DNA from: Exiguobacterium flavidum
GTDB lineage: Bacteria; Bacillota; Bacilli; Exiguobacteriales; Exiguobacteriaceae
Assembly (NCBI RefSeq): GCF_003344535.1
Contig: NZ_QPKS01000001.1
Location: 170,557-234,556 of the forward strand
Direction: 5' to 3'
Length of the DNA: 64,000 nucleotides
Made by a program: the position numbers and the translations under genes. Shown one piece after another: positions 55,889-64,000 of this stretch. The notes below the pieces were generated by a model. That model saw nothing but the letters and a program-made list of their open reading frames with translations, had not been told where the DNA came from and made no database searches. Within the stretch, counting starts at the first letter, position 1, and every line of letters starts with the position of its first letter.

Positions 55889-56659
55889 TCAGCCTTGCAA
55901 CACCTTCTCCAAGTCGTCATCAAGTGTGAAGGTATCGCTCCTTCCGACCGTCTCGATGAACAGCCGTTCGACGAGAGAAACGGCATCCTCGAGACTTTTG
56001 CGCGTGATTTCAGAAGGATACGTCGCGAGATAGGACTGGATGAATTCCGGGTCGAGCGTTTCGTATGCCTTGAACTGATGCAGCTTCTTCCCTTCATTCA
56101 ACACCTGGATCATCGATGCATATTCCCTCATCTTCTCGAGCAGGCGGAGCGGATAGATCAGGTTATCCCGCCTCAATTCCTTCCGAAGGGCGAGCGATGC
56201 AAACGCGAACTCGAACACGATGTCCCCTGTCTCATAGCGATCCGGTTGTCCGCGGAACATTTCGTCCTCTTCGTGCATCTTTTCTGACACCCTGCCCGTC
56301 TTATCCGAGACGACCTGATGAAGCGGGGAACGGACCGACAGCAGCTCCGTCGGCACGATCGAGATGTTGAACTCGAGTCCGTCCTCAAGGAAGACGATCA
56401 GCAAAAAGACGTTCGCCTTGAACAGTTTTTCCTTCACGTAAACCGGCTTGAACGCGTCTAGGCTTTGCCTGATCGCATTCTTCGCCGCTTCCGACTCCTC
56501 GCCGGAATGGACCGCGACCATCAGATCGATGTCCGAGTAAAGGTCCTTGTATCCGGCGACACCCGACCCGATTCGGACGATGCCTTCGACTTGTTCGACC
56601 GATTCGATCATCTGGATCGTTTTCGTATAATACGTATCTCTCTCTTCGACTGTGTACAT
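55889..56659 (-). CDS. nucleotidyltransferase domain protein
   Basis: A 256-residue protein whose N-terminal part has the pol-beta-like nucleotidyltransferase signature: IVRIGSGVAGYKDLYSDIDL with Gly-Ser and Asp-x-Asp. A helical C-terminal part of about 140 residues follows. Relatives include aminoglycoside and lincosamide adenylyltransferases, but the similarity seen is too general to claim resistance. ATG 56659 follows AAGGTGGGG. It stands between a VOC gene and yrrB, outside the conserved order, so it may be an acquired gene. Confidence 0.75.
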   Translation of the reverse strand: MYTVEERDTYYTKTIQMIESVEQVEGIVRIGSGVAGYKDLYSDIDLMVAVHSGEESEAAKNAIRQSLDAFKPVYVKEKLFKANVFLLIVFLEDGLEFNISIVPTELLSVRSPLHQVVSDKTGRVSEKMHEEDEMFRGQPDRYETGDIVFEFAFASLALRKELRRDNLIYPLRLLEKMREYASMIQVLNEGKKLHQFKAYETLDPEFIQSYLATYPSEITRKSLEDAVSLVERLFIETVGRSDTFTLDDDLEKVLQG

Positions 56660-56721
56660 GATTGACCCCACCTTCTTTAGCTCGTCCTAACTGTATTCGC
56701 TTATTTCCGCATTTTTCCTGT

Positions 56722-56770
56722 TAAAAAAACGACCGGTACTATGAGCAATTTCGCCCATGAGTCCGGTCGT
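56722..56770 (-). terminator. terminator after yrrB
   Basis: ACGACCGG / CCGGTCGT outer stem with inner pairing and seven T on the minus strand. Confidence 0.85.
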
Positions 56771-56781
56771 CGGAAAAACGT

Positions 56782-57444
56782 TCAGTTATCACCAAGCAGG
56801 TGGTCCATCTTCTCTTTCGCGTCACGCGCTAGACGGTGTTCAGGCTGATAAGCAAGTACCGTTTCAAGCTCCGCGTAGCACTCATCCTGCCGTCCAAGGA
56901 AGGCGAGCGCGATCGCATAGTTGTAGCGGGCGTCCGTATGTTGCTCGTCAAGCAGCAATACCTGTTCGAGCACTTCCGCCGCTTCCTCGATCTGCTCATT
57001 TTGCGCGAGCGCGAGACCGTACTGGAACGCGATCTCGACGTCGACGGCGTTCAATTCCGTCGCCCGTTCAAGGCGCGGCAAGCCGCGCACCGGGTCACCG
57101 AGTTGCTGGTACGTCATGCCGAGCATGAAGTGCAGATCAGCGTCATCGAGGCCGTTCAGGAGCGCCGTCCGAAGTGCAGCTTCCGCGTCGACGAACAGAC
57201 CGGCTGCGTAGTAGAGCGCACCTTTCGCGTAATAGGCACTCGCGAACGTCGGATCGAGTTCGAGCGCCTTGTCGTAGAAGCGCAGGGCCCGGTCCGCGTC
57301 GTTCATCGACTGGAGCAGCGTCCCCATGTTGACATAAGCTGTCGGGTCTTTCGGGTCAGCCTCGATCGCATCCGTGAATGCTTTTGCGGCAAGTTCCATC
57401 TCGCCCGCCTCTAAATGTTTGAAGCCTTGTTCATTGAAATCCAT
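56782..57444 (-). CDS. yrrB: TPR repeat protein (YrrB)
   Basis: A 220-residue cytoplasmic protein of tandem tetratricopeptide repeats (for example YVNMGTLLQSMNDADRALRF and YYAKGALYYAAGLFVDAEAA), about six in all. TPR proteins act as scaffolds; in B. subtilis yrrB sits next to mnmA, and a role with tRNA thiolation or iron-sulfur enzymes has been suggested only by context. The ATG at 57444 follows GAAGGTGGG; the longer frame to 57615 lies inside mnmA. Confidence 0.92.
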   Translation of the reverse strand: MDFNEQGFKHLEAGEMELAAKAFTDAIEADPKDPTAYVNMGTLLQSMNDADRALRFYDKALELDPTFASAYYAKGALYYAAGLFVDAEAALRTALLNGLDDADLHFMLGMTYQQLGDPVRGLPRLERATELNAVDVEIAFQYGLALAQNEQIEEAAEVLEQVLLLDEQHTDARYNYAIALAFLGRQDECYAELETVLAYQPEHRLARDAKEKMDHLLGDN

Positions 57445-57457
57445 CAGTTTCCCACCT

Positions 57458-58582
<1,125 letters not shown>

Positions 58583-58587
58583 TCACC

Positions 58588-59727
58588 TCAAATTTCCGAT
58601 TTCACCTGAAACGATTTTACGACATCCGAAAGCGCCTGTGCGAGCAGTTCGACTTGAGAAGCATCATTGCCGTAACCGAAGCTGATCCGGACAGACTGGC
58701 GCGTGCGCTCCTGCTCCCCGTACATCGCGCTCAGGACGTGCGACGGTTCGATTGAACCGGCCGTGCATGCGCTGCCGCTCGAGACCGCGAATCCGCGCAT
58801 GTCGAGCATGATCAGGAATGGCTCGATCTCGATTCCACTGAAATAGAGATTGATGACGTGCTGTAAGCCGTCCGTCCCGTTCACCTCGTAGCGTACGCCG
58901 TTTTCGTCGAGTACCGTCAACAACTGATGCCGAAGAACGCTGAACTGATTCTGTACGGTTTCCCGTTCGCCTGAAGCGAGCACGACGGCTTCCGCGAACC
59001 CGGCGATGCCAGGGACGTTCTCCGTCCCGGCCCTGCGTTTTCGTTCCTGTTCGCCGCCGAACGTCTGCGGCGCGACCTTGACACCGCTCCGAATGTAGAG
59101 CAATCCGACCCCTTTAGGTCCGTTGACCTTGTGCGCCGATGCCGACAGCAGATCGATTCCGAGCGTGTCGACATCGATTTCGAGTTTGCCGAAGGCTTGT
59201 ACGGCATCCGTGTGGAACAGGATAGCTCGCTCCTTAAGAAGTCTGCCAATCTGTTCGATTGGTTGAATCGTTCCGACCTCGTTGTTTGCGAACATGACGG
59301 AGACGAGGATCGTATCGGTCCGGAGCGCTTGCTCGAGCGCAGACAACGACAGTACGCCGCTCTCCGGCACGTCGAGATACGTCACCTCGAATCCGCGGCG
59401 TTCGAGCTCTTCGAACGCATGGAGGACCGCGTGATGCTCGATCCGCGTCGTGATCACATGCCGCCCTTTGTCTTCGTTCGCGATCGCAGCGCCTAGGATG
59501 GCGTAGTTGTCCGATTCCGTCCCGCCGCTCGTGAACACGAGCTCATTCGGTTTCGCATTCAACTCCTTCGCGATCACACGGCGTGCCGCGTCGATCGCCG
59601 CCCGTGCCTTGCGCCCCTGTCCGTGGATGCTTGACGGATTCCCGAACTCCTCGAGCATGTAGGGCATCATTTTTTCTAATACTTCCCGGCGCATCGGTGA
59701 CGTCGCCGCGTGGTCAAAATAATTCAT
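58588..59727 (-). CDS. iscS: cysteine desulfurase (YrvO/IscS type)
   Basis: A PLP enzyme that takes sulfur from cysteine and hands it to MnmA. The 379-residue protein has NYFDHAATSP at the start, the PLP lysine in SASAHKVNGPKGVG, and the loop cysteine in SSGSACTAGS. In B. subtilis the gene in this spot is yrvO, dedicated to tRNA thiolation. An ATG at 59742 overlaps the cymR stop, but ATG 59727 has a better ribosome site (GAGAGGTG) and fits relatives. Confidence 0.94.
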   Translation of the reverse strand: MNYFDHAATSPMRREVLEKMMPYMLEEFGNPSSIHGQGRKARAAIDAARRVIAKELNAKPNELVFTSGGTESDNYAILGAAIANEDKGRHVITTRIEHHAVLHAFEELERRGFEVTYLDVPESGVLSLSALEQALRTDTILVSVMFANNEVGTIQPIEQIGRLLKERAILFHTDAVQAFGKLEIDVDTLGIDLLSASAHKVNGPKGVGLLYIRSGVKVAPQTFGGEQERKRRAGTENVPGIAGFAEAVVLASGERETVQNQFSVLRHQLLTVLDENGVRYEVNGTDGLQHVINLYFSGIEIEPFLIMLDMRGFAVSSGSACTAGSIEPSHVLSAMYGEQERTRQSVRISFGYGNDASQVELLAQALSDVVKSFQVKSEI

Positions 59728-59738
59728 CTGTGCACCTC

Positions 59739-60149
59739 TCATATATAGAACATGTAGCCAGTATCGTCCTCTTTCGCCAATTCTTCAAGCGTCGTCTCGT
59801 CAAGGACACGGTCGACGGCCTGCTGGATCTTATCCCACAGCATCCGTTTCGTCGTCTCGTCACAGTTGTCTCCTTCGACGACGACGAGCGGCCCTTCGAG
59901 CAGGCGGATGATATCACCAGCCGTGATCTCATCTGCCGGACGTCCGAGACGATATCCGCCGTACGCTCCGCGGATGCTCTTGACGAGCCCTCCGTTCCGG
60001 AGCGGCGAGATGAGCTGCTCGAGATAATGTTCCGACAGTTCATACATCTGTGCGATTTTCTTTAGCGAGAGCGGCTTTCCTTCGCTCCCTCGCGCAAGCG
60101 CGATCATGATCGTCAGACCATATCGGCCCTTCGTCGATATCTTCATCAT
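59739..60149 (-). CDS. cymR: Rrf2-family cysteine metabolism repressor CymR
   Basis: In B. subtilis CymR represses sulfur and cysteine uptake genes together with CysK. The 136-residue protein begins MMKISTKGRYGLTIMIALA and has the winged helix SLKKIAQMYELSEHYLEQLI, SPLRNGGLVKSIRGAYGGYRL, and a single Cys in DNCDETT. It lacks the three-cysteine cluster of IscR, as expected for CymR. The start at 60149 (or 60146) follows AAAGGGTG. The stop overlaps the first possible iscS start. Confidence 0.92.
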   Translation of the reverse strand: MMKISTKGRYGLTIMIALARGSEGKPLSLKKIAQMYELSEHYLEQLISPLRNGGLVKSIRGAYGGYRLGRPADEITAGDIIRLLEGPLVVVEGDNCDETTKRMLWDKIQQAVDRVLDETTLEELAKEDDTGYMFYI

Positions 60150-60214
60150 GCGTAAAAACACCCTTTCTAGTATAGTAGTAGCTGAATCCAACTGGAAGGA
60201 AGGAACGCTACGTT

Positions 60215-61528
60215 ATGGCAAATCTATTTGAATCGCGTTACCCGAGCGGACCGCTCGCCAACCGGATGCGTCCGCAGACGCTCGATGAGATCGTCGGACA
60301 GCGTCACCTTGTCGGAGAGGGCACCCTTCTTCGTCGCGCCATCGAGGCGGACCGGCTCGGGACGGTCATCTTCTACGGCCCTCCCGGCACTGGAAAGACG
60401 ACGCTCGCCCGTGTCATCTCGAACTATACGAAGTCTGCCTTCGAACAGCTGAACGCCGTCACGGCGAAGCTCGAACAGCTTCGAGAGGTCCTGAAGGCGG
60501 CAGAGTCGCGCCTCCAGTTCGACGACCAGAAAACGATTTTGTTCCTCGATGAGATTCATCGATTCAATAAACTGCAACAGGACGCCCTGCTTCCTGCCCT
60601 CGAGGCCGGCACGATCACGCTGATCGGCGCTACGACCGAAAATCCGAGCTTCGAGGTCAACGCCGCCCTGCTCTCCCGGGCGACCGTCTTCCGCTTCGAG
60701 CCTCCGACATCTGAAGACCTCCGTGTCGTCCTCGAGCGGACGCTTACCGATAAGGACCGCGGTCTCGGCAAATATCCGGTCGTCGTGACGCCTGAAGCGG
60801 CGGACCACTATGTCAAGCTCTCGGATGGCGATTACCGTTCCCTCCTGAATGCGCTCGAACTCGCCGTGCTGACGACCCCTGAAGTCGATGGTGCGATCAC
60901 GATCGACCTCGCCGTCGCGGAGGAATCGATCCAGCAGAAAGCACTCAAGTATGACAAGGACGGTGACCGGCATTATGACGTCGTCTCCGCGTTCATCAAA
61001 TCGATTCGCGGTTCTGATCCGGACGCCGCCCTCTACTGGCTCGCCGTCATGATCGAGGCCGGCGAAAGCCCGCGGTTCATCGTCCGGCGCCTCTATGTGC
61101 ATGCGGCCGAGGACATCGGCCTGTCGGACCCGCAAGCGCTCCTGATCGTAGATGCATGTGCCCGCGCATGCGAGTACGTCGGATTCCCGGAAGCACGGAT
61201 CCCGCTCGCCGAGACCGTACTTTATCTTGCGACTGCTCCGAAGTCGAACGCCGTCATCACGGCGATCGATGCGGCACTGACGCTCGTCCGGCGCTCGGAC
61301 GGCGGCCCCGTCCCCCCTCACCTGAGAGACGCCCACCACCCTGGTGCCGCTGCGCTCGGCAACGGGGAGAGCTACCTCTATCCGCACAGTTTCGAGCATG
61401 CTTACGTCAAACAGAACTACTGGCCGGAAAACCTCGCCCGCAAGAAGCCTGTCTTCTATGAACCGAGCCCGCGCGGCTTCGAGAAGCAACTGAAGGCCCG
61501 TCTTGATTTTTGGAAACAACAGAAATGA
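60215..61528 (+). CDS. rarA: replication-associated recombination protein RarA (MgsA)
   Basis: A clamp-loader-like AAA+ ATPase that works at stalled forks with SSB and RecA. The 437-residue protein has RPQTLDEIVGQRHLVGEG, Walker A YGPPGTGKTTLAR near residue 55, Walker B ILFLDEIHRFNKLQQDALL, and the C-terminal tetramerisation part with PPHLRDAHHPGA and WPENL. It is divergent from cymR and convergent with tcdA, the same set as in B. subtilis. GGAAGGAAGGA precedes the ATG. Confidence 0.96.
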   Translation: MANLFESRYPSGPLANRMRPQTLDEIVGQRHLVGEGTLLRRAIEADRLGTVIFYGPPGTGKTTLARVISNYTKSAFEQLNAVTAKLEQLREVLKAAESRLQFDDQKTILFLDEIHRFNKLQQDALLPALEAGTITLIGATTENPSFEVNAALLSRATVFRFEPPTSEDLRVVLERTLTDKDRGLGKYPVVVTPEAADHYVKLSDGDYRSLLNALELAVLTTPEVDGAITIDLAVAEESIQQKALKYDKDGDRHYDVVSAFIKSIRGSDPDAALYWLAVMIEAGESPRFIVRRLYVHAAEDIGLSDPQALLIVDACARACEYVGFPEARIPLAETVLYLATAPKSNAVITAIDAALTLVRRSDGGPVPPHLRDAHHPGAAALGNGESYLYPHSFEHAYVKQNYWPENLARKKPVFYEPSPRGFEKQLKARLDFWKQQK

Positions 61529-61534
61529 TAGCAG

Positions 61535-61562
61535 AAAAGCGACCGGAAACGGTCGCTTTTTT
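61535..61562. terminator. two-way terminator between rarA and tcdA
   Basis: AAAAGCGACCG-GAAA-CGGTCGCTTTT hairpin flanked by A/T runs. Confidence 0.9.
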
Positions 61563-62326
61563 CAGCGAATGCGCTCGATTGCGACGCCGGCCTCCTTGAT
61601 GATCTCGTTGATGACGTGGCTAGCAGCGATCAGCCCGCCGACCGAAGGTACGAACGCGTTCGAGCTCGGCGGCATCTTCGCCTTGCGGATGACGGCCGCG
61701 TCGTTGCCGACGACCTGACGCACTTCCTCGATCGTCTTGACCGGCGGCTCGTCCGAGAAGACGACCGGTACGCCTTTATGGATGCCTTCCTTGCGGAGCT
61801 TCGTCCGGATGACCTTCGCGAGCGGATCATATGACGTGTCCTTGATGTCGACGATCTTGATCCGCGTCGGATCCATCTTGTTCGCCATGCCCATGCTCGA
61901 GATGATCGGAATCTCACGGCGTTTGCATTCCTTGATCAAATGGATCTTGAACGATACCGTGTCCGATGCGTCTATGACGTAGTCCGGCTTCGCGTCGAAG
62001 AATTCCTCGAACGTCTCGTCCGTATAGAACATCTTCAGCTTGACGATCTCGAGTGACTCGTTGACCTGGACGAGACGGTCCGCCATCGCTTCGACCTTCG
62101 GCTGTCCGACGGTCGGCAGGAGGGCGTGGATCTGCCGGTTGACGTTAGTGATGTCGATGTCGTCCTTGTCGACGAGGATCAATCGCCCGACTCCGCTCCG
62201 CGCGAGGGCCTCTGCTGCGAATGAGCCGACCCCTCCGATTCCGAGGATGGCGACGGATTTACCTGCTAGGGCCTCAAGCCCGACTTGGCCGATGGCAAGT
62301 TCATTACGTGAAAATTGATGCAACAT
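61562..62326 (-). CDS. tcdA: tRNA threonylcarbamoyladenosine dehydratase TcdA (YrvM)
   Basis: Closes t6A37 of tRNA into the cyclic ct6A form using ATP. The 254-residue E1-like protein has AILGIGGVGSFAAEALARSG for nucleotide binding, LVDKDDIDITNVNRQI, and DASDTVSFKIHLIKEC. Relatives rely on the sulfurtransferase CsdE in Gram-negatives, which is not needed here. An extended -10 promoter at 62365-62370 starts inside the 6S terminator. GAAGGGG precedes the ATG. Confidence 0.95.
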   Translation of the reverse strand: MLHQFSRNELAIGQVGLEALAGKSVAILGIGGVGSFAAEALARSGVGRLILVDKDDIDITNVNRQIHALLPTVGQPKVEAMADRLVQVNESLEIVKLKMFYTDETFEEFFDAKPDYVIDASDTVSFKIHLIKECKRREIPIISSMGMANKMDPTRIKIVDIKDTSYDPLAKVIRTKLRKEGIHKGVPVVFSDEPPVKTIEEVRQVVGNDAAVIRKAKMPPSSNAFVPSVGGLIAASHVINEIIKEAGVAIERIR

Positions 62327-62364
62327 CTTATTAACCCCTTCATTTTCATACTGTTTTACTCGGA

Positions 62365-62370
62365 ATTATA
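62365..62370 (-). promoter_or_regulatory. tcdA promoter (extended -10)
   Basis: TGC-TATAAT on the minus strand, directly after the T-run of the 6S terminator. A TTGACG in that terminator is only 13 bases upstream, too close to serve as a normal -35. Confidence 0.6.
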
Positions 62371-62375
62371 GCATA

Positions 62376-62612
62376 AAAAAAAACGTCAAGCGACGTATGT
62401 CTACAAATAATAACGATGGGACCCGAAGTGCCGTGTCGATACCTTATTTTTGAACCTGCTAGGCAGGTGGGTGTTCTGTCCGATTCCTTTTCACACTTCC
62501 TCCTGCACGTTGCGAGGCTTGTGCTACTAGTTGGAACGTCGAACTCCCGTTCAAAAAAGAGTGGCTCAAAGAATTAAGGCGGCTCTCGTACATTTCAGGA
62601 ACCCCATCTGTT
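62376..62612 (-). ncRNA. ssrS: 6S RNA
   Basis: A noncoding minus-strand transcript beside tcdA, where B. subtilis has 6S-1 RNA. The ends pair: GATGGGGTTC (near 62600) with GGGTCCCATC (near 62415), about 190 bases apart. Inner segments GCC.CCTTA and TAAGG..GGC pair further in. ACCTGC-CTA-GCAGGT (62455-62469 region) is a small hairpin on the 3' side, as in the 6S central bubble. The transcript ends in ACGTC-AAGC-GACGT plus a run of T (62375-62396). 6S RNA traps sigma-A RNA polymerase in stationary phase. Identification rests on position and fold, not on sequence alignment. Confidence 0.78.
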
Positions 62613-62618
62613 GCATTT

Positions 62619-62647
62619 AATATAGCATCCCTTGACCTGAATTGCAA
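62619..62647 (-). promoter_or_regulatory. 6S RNA promoter
   Basis: Minus strand TTGCAA (62642-62647), 17 bases, TATATT (62619-62624). Transcription should start near 62612. Confidence 0.75.
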
Positions 62648-62683
62648 CTGAATCCGGAATCGGCGGAAAGAATTTTTGTCCTT

Positions 62684-63868
62684 TCAGATTCCCCATTTCC
62701 GGATGAATTTTTCTTCCGGATCATAACGTTCCTGCTGCCATACCGGGTCGAACCGCTTCGCCCCGCCCGGATGCAGCACACCTGCGATGTAAGCCCAGTT
62801 CCCGTAGTTCGACGCGACGTCGTAATCGACCAGCCGGCTCTCGAAATATTCTGCCCCGATCCGCCAGTCCTGCCCCAGATCATGGACGAGATAGCTTGCT
62901 GTGATCTGTCGGCCCCGGTTCGACATCCAGCCGGTCTCCGCAAACTCCCGCATGAAGGCGTCGACGAACGGCTGTCCGGTTCGCCCCTCGATCCAGCGCT
63001 CGATGACGGACCAGTCGACGGACCAGTTCCTCTTTTCTTCCAGCAATCCGTTCGAACGGAACAGGCCGTTTCCTGTGCTCCGCATCTTGTGGTGGAAATA
63101 GTCGCGCCAAAGCAGTTCTACGTACATCCAGTAGGTCGACGCATTCCCGCCGCGAAGTGTTTCTGCCATCTTGAGCTCCTGCATGACGCGGCGTGGAGAG
63201 AGAGAACCGTTCGCGAGCCAGGCGGAGAACTTCGAGGAGTCGTCAACCTGAAAACCGTTTCGCGTCTCCTTATAGCGGAATATGTCGTCCTTCATGTATT
63301 CCGCGATGCGCCCCCGTCCTGCCGCCTCACCTCCTGTAAACGGAAAAGCGCTCTTCGAAGAGATACCTTCCTTCCGATTCGGTACCTCTCTGTAGACGAT
63401 GTGTCCCGGCGGATCGAGCGCTACCGGCACGACCGTTCGTTCAGCATTCTTCCGAAATCCGCTGAATCCCTGTCCGTCCTTCAGCATTCCGGCGTGCAGC
63501 GTCTGCGTCTCGAATACCCTCGACTCGAAATCCTCCCTGACCTTTCGTTCCAGATGTCGTTCTTCGACGCCTGTCATCCGGTGGAAATAGACAACATCCC
63601 CTTTCTCGTAGTGTTTCCCGATCCATTCTGCGGCGTCCCCCGTCACCCGGATCAGCGGGATGCTGAGCTGTCCGAGATTGTACTGAAGTTCGTCGAGCGT
63701 CTCCCGTTGAAATTCCAAGCGCTCTTTACCGGGTTCGAACAGTCTGTTCATCCTCGATTCAGGTGCAGCGTAAATCGCGATCACTTCGTCGTAAGTCCGA
63801 CAGGCAGCTTGAAGCGCTTCGTGATCGTCCACTCGCAGGTCACTTCGAAACCAGACGATTCCTTTCAC
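62684..63868 (-). CDS. photolyase/cryptochrome family flavoprotein
   Basis: A light-driven DNA repair or signalling flavoprotein. The N-terminal alpha/beta domain starts KGIVWFRSDLRVDDHEAL. The FAD-binding domain shows KFSAWLANGSLSPRRVMQEL, LLWRDYFHHK, GQPFVDAFMREFAETGWMSN and DYDVASNYGNWAYIAGV. The last pattern and the ending with RYDPEEKFI resemble the DASH group, but a CPD photolyase cannot be excluded. The frame starts at 63898; GGAGG serves GTG 63868 (394 residues). Confidence 0.87.
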   Translation of the reverse strand: MKGIVWFRSDLRVDDHEALQAACRTYDEVIAIYAAPESRMNRLFEPGKERLEFQRETLDELQYNLGQLSIPLIRVTGDAAEWIGKHYEKGDVVYFHRMTGVEERHLERKVREDFESRVFETQTLHAGMLKDGQGFSGFRKNAERTVVPVALDPPGHIVYREVPNRKEGISSKSAFPFTGGEAAGRGRIAEYMKDDIFRYKETRNGFQVDDSSKFSAWLANGSLSPRRVMQELKMAETLRGGNASTYWMYVELLWRDYFHHKMRSTGNGLFRSNGLLEEKRNWSVDWSVIERWIEGRTGQPFVDAFMREFAETGWMSNRGRQITASYLVHDLGQDWRIGAEYFESRLVDYDVASNYGNWAYIAGVLHPGGAKRFDPVWQQERYDPEEKFIRKWGI

Positions 63869-63991
63869 ATTCACCACTCCTCCATTGAACTTTCTCATGT
63901 GGCGACATTCCTGGCAACGCCTCGATGTGTGCGAAATGTTTCAGTTTTTATTTTCGTGGAATATATTTATTAACACATCATTAAGGAGTGA

Positions 63992-64000
63992 ATGAATCCA
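63992..64000 (+). CDS. start of an unidentified plus-strand gene
   Basis: AAGGAG followed by ATGAATCCA at the right edge looks like the beginning of a coding region (MNP...). Only three codons are visible. AT-rich sequence before it (about 63940-63975) could hold the promoter. Confidence 0.35.

Noticed and set aside
62459-62647. 62-codon minus-strand frame upstream of tcdA
   Set aside because: It lies within the 6S RNA fold, has no ribosome site, and its sequence is explained by RNA pairing.

Overview
The window reads as chromosomal DNA of a low-to-mid GC Firmicute of the order Bacillales, most likely Exiguobacterium or a close relative (inference). Most genes and their order match Bacillus blocks: ricA-mutS-mutL; yjcG-fabI and relQ-nadK-yjbO; spxH-pepF-coiA with mecA-spx; opp-trpS-fabF-fabH; mtnN-greA-udk-trmR-mltG-ruvX-ireB-alaS-recD2; and yrrB-mnmA-iscS-cymR/rarA-tcdA-6S RNA. 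These blocks lie far apart in B. subtilis but are joined here. cotE, which sits between ricA and mutS in B. subtilis, is absent, which fits a non-sporulating relative. Regulatory signals are also Bacillales-like: a Zur box, two FapR boxes and two T-box leaders. I found no tRNA, rRNA or CRISPR array.

Layout. 1-5.5 kb: end of an ECF-type sigma factor gene, then mismatch repair mutL and mutS with ricA. 5.5-12 kb: an AlkA-like glycosylase, an SgrR-like solute-sensing regulator divergent from an MFS exporter, the Zur-controlled zinc metallochaperone zagA and a DUF445 membrane protein. 12.07-13.95 kb: an IS607-type insertion sequence (serine recombinase tnpA, RNA-guided nuclease-family tnpB, candidate omega RNA). 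14-21 kb: yjcG, fabI, a rodA/ftsW-type gene, the relQ-nadK-pseudouridine synthase operon, the CYTH protein yjbK and spxH. 21-30.9 kb: pepF, coiA, cls, an accessory block (SDR oxidoreductase, MFS exporter, MarR regulator), mecA, spx, an unlisted 45-codon basic protein gene and an HD-domain protein. 30.9-42.4 kb: oppBCDF with three OppA-type binding proteins, and trpS behind a T-box. 42.4-44.7 kb: fabH-fabF behind a FapR box. 44.8-62.6 kb: the long yrr-type minus-strand block for translation, tRNA modification, peptidoglycan and recombination, ending with rarA, tcdA and 6S RNA. 62.7-64 kb: a photolyase/cryptochrome gene and the first codons of a plus-strand gene.

How the genes work together. 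Spx, its ClpXP adaptor SpxH and the ClpCP adaptor MecA lie within 10 kb, forming a thiol-stress and proteolysis cluster. Two FapR-type operators link fabI and fabHF into one fatty-acid circuit. CymR, IscS and MnmA link cysteine supply to tRNA thiolation, while TrmR and TcdA add further tRNA modifications. The opp genes and trpS sit side by side, with CodY-like sites between oppA and oppB.

The least ordinary features are an SpxH that lacks the CxxC motif, the IS607 element whose empty site can be proposed from the sequence, a branched inverted-repeat structure between two convergent genes, the small basic protein beside spx, tandem overlapping DUF1292 genes, and an OppA-like protein without a lipobox.
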